Source: Gallionellaceae bacterium
GTDB taxonomy: Bacteria; Pseudomonadota; Gammaproteobacteria; Burkholderiales; Gallionellaceae
DNA: 8,934 bases
Assembly: GCA_947445045.1 (NCBI GenBank)
Contig: CANFCA010000029.1
Coordinates: 1-8,934, forward strand
Direction of reading: 5' to 3'
Below the pieces are notes generated by a model that saw only the letters and a program-made list of their open reading frames with translations, was not told the DNA's origin and did not search any database. Both the position numbers and the translations under genes were made by a program. Positions 6,162 through 8,934 of this stretch are shown here, in pieces; the stretch's first letter is position 1; the number at the start of each line of letters is the position of its first letter.

Positions 6162-8934
6162 ATGAAATCCCATATCAAAAACATAGTGTTTTTACAGGCA
6201 GTGGCGTTAGCAGCTACTTTGTTTGCGACCGATATTGCGGTTGCAGCAACGACGGTTAACCTGACAGCGCAGCGAGCCAGCACGACGCTGCCCGACGGAA
6301 AAACCGTGGCAATGTGGGGATATTGCGGCGGCTTGGATACCAATGCCAGCAACAGTGGAACCGCTGCTGAAGTTTCTTGTGCAGGTGCGTGGGCAGCGGG
6401 CCCAACTATCACTGTTGCAGCGGGTGAATCGCTAACCATCAATCTGACCAATAAGTTACCAACTCCCACTTCGCTTTGGATACAAGGTCAGATTGGCGGT
6501 GGGTTAGGGCAGCCAGTTATGGTTGACGGTCCAGTACATAACGTACAGACCACCACCACATTTCCTGGGGTGGGTGATGGTACGTTTACACCACCCGCTC
6601 AAGGGCAACGTGTTAGATCATTCGTGCCAGAAGCCAATGCTAACGGCGGCACGCAAAATTACACTTGGGATAGTTTGAAGCCAGGCACTTATCTGTACGC
6701 AACGTCTACTCATCCCTCAATTCAACAACCGATGGGGCTATATGGCGTATTGATTGTCACTGCACCAGGAGCAACTTACCCGGGTGTTGTTTCCGATGCT
6801 GAAACAACCTTGATGTACAGTGAAATTGATCCAGTGCAAAACGCGTCGGTTGATGCGGCATTAGTTAGCACAGCCGGATGCGCAGCCACTGTGGGTGCAT
6901 GCGCTGGTGGAGTTGACGAACAAGCTTATCCACCCGCAGTGAATTACTCACCACGTTATTTTCTGATCAATGGCGTTGCATTTGATAAAGGTGCGCCTTC
7001 GAGTTTTGTCTATGCAGTTAACAATGCATACGGCAATGGCAATGTCTTGGTTCGCTTGGCAAATGCAGGATCGAAATCGCATATCCCCGCGTTTGTTGGC
7101 TTGCCTATGACGTTGTTGGCTGAAGATGGTCATATCGCAAAAGGCAACCCTAAGATACAAAATGAAGTGATGTTAGAAGCGGGTAAAACCAGAGAGGTTT
7201 TGGTTAAGCCTGCAAATAACGGGAGTGTTTATACGCCCGCGACTTATTCCTTATTTGATCGTCAATTAAGCTTGACCAATAACAACGAAGCGAATGGTGG
7301 TATGCAAGGATTCTTGCAAGTTGCGGGGGGTGCTAACGGAGGTGCACTTACAACTTCGGGGGCAGTCGCGATTCCATTTGCCGTAAATGATTCTTACACA
7401 ATTTCCACAGGTTCTGCTTTTAATAATAACGTAACGAGCAACGACATTTTAATTGGAGGCGGTGTTGCAGCAGTGGTTGGAACAGCGCATGGAACATTAG
7501 CCCTAGCGGCTGATGGAAGTTTTACTTATACGCCCGATCTTTATTTCGCTGGAGTGGACAGCTTTACCTATAACGGTAATGCAGGCACAACCAATACGGC
7601 GAAAGTCACTATTAATGTGACGGATATACCATTTGCCGGTGCAGATAGTTATACCAGCAAAGTAGCTACGTCACTCAAAATTGCTAGACCTGGTGTGTTG
7701 AGCAATGACACCGATGCGGTTGGCTACACATTGCAGGCTAAACCCAATCCCGCTAGCCCGCTTCCAGCTTGGGTGACATTGAATACAGACGGCTCGATTG
7801 TTGCAACGCCACCTGCAGCTGGCACTTATACCTTCACTTATATCGCGGTAGCAGATACCCCAGTAGGTATTTTAAGTAGTGTGCCAGCGACAGTGACCTT
7901 GAATTTTCCAGCAGGCTCAGGTCTGAACTTAACAGTGCAGGATACACAAGACCCTAATCTCACCATCACGGATTACCGTTGGGTGATTGAAGAAGATCCA
8001 ACATTCAAGAATGATCCGCTTAATCCATTGCAGGCGAATACCTGTACGCCAGCTCAAGCACATTCTGGTTTATGCACTCCTCCCCAAAGCCTTGCGACTA
8101 ATTTCCACAAGAGCTATATGCCAGTGGTAGCCACAGGTTGTACAGGAAATTACAGCTGCGGTGCAGCTCAATCGTCAACTCAACAATCTCCAACTTCGGT
8201 TAGTGATGTTGTGCTTGATCCGAATAAACACTACTACATTTCAGTATTGCCTGGAGACTCAGCAGACCAAGCGGGTGTTGGTTTTGGACACTCAATGGCA
8301 GGTGTTGGTATTGCCCCGGGTCAATTGCAAGTAACCGCACTCGCAGCACGTAATCCGCTGCCACCAGCACAATTGAGTATTTTTGTATTTGATGACAGTG
8401 GTCACACCAATGGCGATGCAGATGAAGGTGAGCTGGGCTTGGGCGGATTTAGAGTTGAGTTCGCTGATACACGCGGTAGCTCAGGTGACGTGGCTGGAAC
8501 GATTACCTATGATGCCTTGGCGATGCCATTAACCAATTCACTCATGGATGGTAGCAATCTGGATTGTCCAAAATTGCCAGGCTCATCTGAAGTGGGTGTA
8601 GTAATAACCTGCCCAAATTTGCGTGCAGATGGAACGGTATCGCCCTTGGCTGGGATGGCTTTAGTGAAAAATATGATACCGGGGCGTATCGATGTGTTTG
8701 CAATGCCGAGTGCAGAGCGTGTTGCGGCTGGCGAAAAGTGGATACAAGTTTCGACACTGGAAGGTACACACGCGAACGATACTTTCAATAAGCCCGGTGA
8801 GCCTCCTTATTGGCAAGAATTTGGTTCACCCGGTTTTCACTCCTTTATCGGTTTCGTAAATCCAGACAAAATCAAAGCGGTAAATGACGCGAATGTTGCA
8901 GCGGGTGCAACAGGTAAAGTGACAGGCCGTATTA
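6162..8934 (+). CDS. Gene C: large secreted protein, ligand-free cupredoxin pair plus Ig/cadherin-like and SdrD-like domains (3' end outside window)
   Basis: At least 924 codons stay open to the right edge. A Sec signal peptide ends near residue 28 (DIAVA). Residues about 30-390 are two cupredoxin domains aligned with genes A and B, but every copper-ligand position is replaced: WIQG (106-109) for HxHG, YATS (179-182) for the His pair, AFVG (310-313) for HFHG and YSLFD (362-366) for HSH. A cadherin-like/tandem-95 type repeat follows at about 404-485 (HGTLALAADGSFTYTP) and a second at about 486-586 (PGVLSNDTDA). A Cys-containing block (ITDYRWVIEEDPTF) leads to an SdrD/Cna-B-like module near 735-775 (VFDDSGHTNGDADEGELG), whose Asp-rich loop could bind calcium. 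This architecture suggests an extracellular or surface scaffold for genes A and B. I recall similar middle regions in very large MofA-like multicopper proteins but cannot verify that here. The full length, and any copper ligands further on, are unknown. Confidence 0.85.
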   Translation, partial: MKSHIKNIVFLQAVALAATLFATDIAVAATTVNLTAQRASTTLPDGKTVAMWGYCGGLDTNASNSGTAAEVSCAGAWAAGPTITVAAGESLTINLTNKLPTPTSLWIQGQIGGGLGQPVMVDGPVHNVQTTTTFPGVGDGTFTPPAQGQRVRSFVPEANANGGTQNYTWDSLKPGTYLYATSTHPSIQQPMGLYGVLIVTAPGATYPGVVSDAETTLMYSEIDPVQNASVDAALVSTAGCAATVGACAGGVDEQAYPPAVNYSPRYFLINGVAFDKGAPSSFVYAVNNAYGNGNVLVRLANAGSKSHIPAFVGLPMTLLAEDGHIAKGNPKIQNEVMLEAGKTREVLVKPANNGSVYTPATYSLFDRQLSLTNNNEANGGMQGFLQVAGGANGGALTTSGAVAIPFAVNDSYTISTGSAFNNNVTSNDILIGGGVAAVVGTAHGTLALAADGSFTYTPDLYFAGVDSFTYNGNAGTTNTAKVTINVTDIPFAGADSYTSKVATSLKIARPGVLSNDTDAVGYTLQAKPNPASPLPAWVTLNTDGSIVATPPAAGTYTFTYIAVADTPVGILSSVPATVTLNFPAGSGLNLTVQDTQDPNLTITDYRWVIEEDPTFKNDPLNPLQANTCTPAQAHSGLCTPPQSLATNFHKSYMPVVATGCTGNYSCGAAQSSTQQSPTSVSDVVLDPNKHYYISVLPGDSADQAGVGFGHSMAGVGIAPGQLQVTALAARNPLPPAQLSIFVFDDSGHTNGDADEGELGLGGFRVEFADTRGSSGDVAGTITYDALAMPLTNSLMDGSNLDCPKLPGSSEVGVVITCPNLRADGTVSPLAGMALVKNMIPGRIDVFAMPSAERVAAGEKWIQVSTLEGTHANDTFNKPGEPPYWQEFGSPGFHSFIGFVNPDKIKAVNDANVAAGATGKVTGRI

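Noticed and set aside
6098..6469. Minus-strand open frame of 123 codons over the start of gene C
   Set aside because: Antisense to the gene C signal peptide and first cupredoxin domain; low-complexity Ala/Val-rich translation with no recognisable fold.
8507..8788. Overlapping minus-strand open frames near the right end
   Set aside because: Two overlapping antisense frames inside the continuous gene C reading frame, with no domain signal.
1..8934. CRISPR arrays, tRNA/rRNA genes, insertion sequences or integrase sites
   Set aside because: No regularly spaced repeats, no tRNA-like cloverleaf, no transposase or integrase reading frame and no terminal inverted repeats were found.

Overview
The window looks like the chromosome of a Gram-negative bacterium, probably a proteobacterium of mid-range G+C. 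The evidence is strong Shine-Dalgarno sites, Sec signal peptides on secreted copper proteins, a NarX/NarL-type two-component pair and a PilZ protein. A beta- or gammaproteobacterium with an environmental, metal-oxidising lifestyle is my best guess. It is an inference from gene content, not a phylogenetic result.

Left part (1-2366, minus strand): a two-gene operon encodes a membrane histidine kinase (multi-span membrane domain, GAF-like domain, HisKA_3, HATPase) followed 2 bases later by a NarL/FixJ-type response regulator, which is cut by the left edge. The kinase keeps its phospho-acceptor His and N-box Asn, but its ATP-binding G1/G2 boxes are eroded.

Middle (2367-3105): a divergent promoter region leads into a small PilZ (c-di-GMP receptor) gene starting at TTG behind a good sigma-70-like promoter. 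A 263-base leader region follows. It holds a hairpin at the PilZ stop codon, a second short hairpin, and three nested complementary segments that could close over the ribosome site and start codon of the next gene.

Right part (3106-8934, plus strand): three consecutive secreted cupredoxin-fold genes, spaced 54 and 53 bases apart and each with a strong ribosome site, form a probable operon. All three begin with a homologous pair of cupredoxin domains, and the copper ligands are distributed unevenly. Gene A has a complete type-1 plus HxH/HCH half-site in its first domain and an eroded second domain. Gene B has an eroded first domain and an HxH/HSH half-site in its second domain. Gene C has lost the ligands in both and continues into cadherin-like/Ig-like and SdrD/Cna-B-like domains, running off the right edge after at least 924 residues. 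Together A and B carry the eight histidines expected for one trinuclear copper centre. The main hypothesis is therefore a multicopper oxidase split over separate polypeptides, with the half-sites in permuted order and resembling a broken-up six-domain (ceruloplasmin/MnxG/MofA-like) enzyme, with gene C as an extracellular scaffold or anchor. The substrate (Mn(II), Fe(II), phenolics or other) cannot be read from the sequence. Regulation by the neighbouring kinase/regulator pair or by c-di-GMP is suggested only by proximity.
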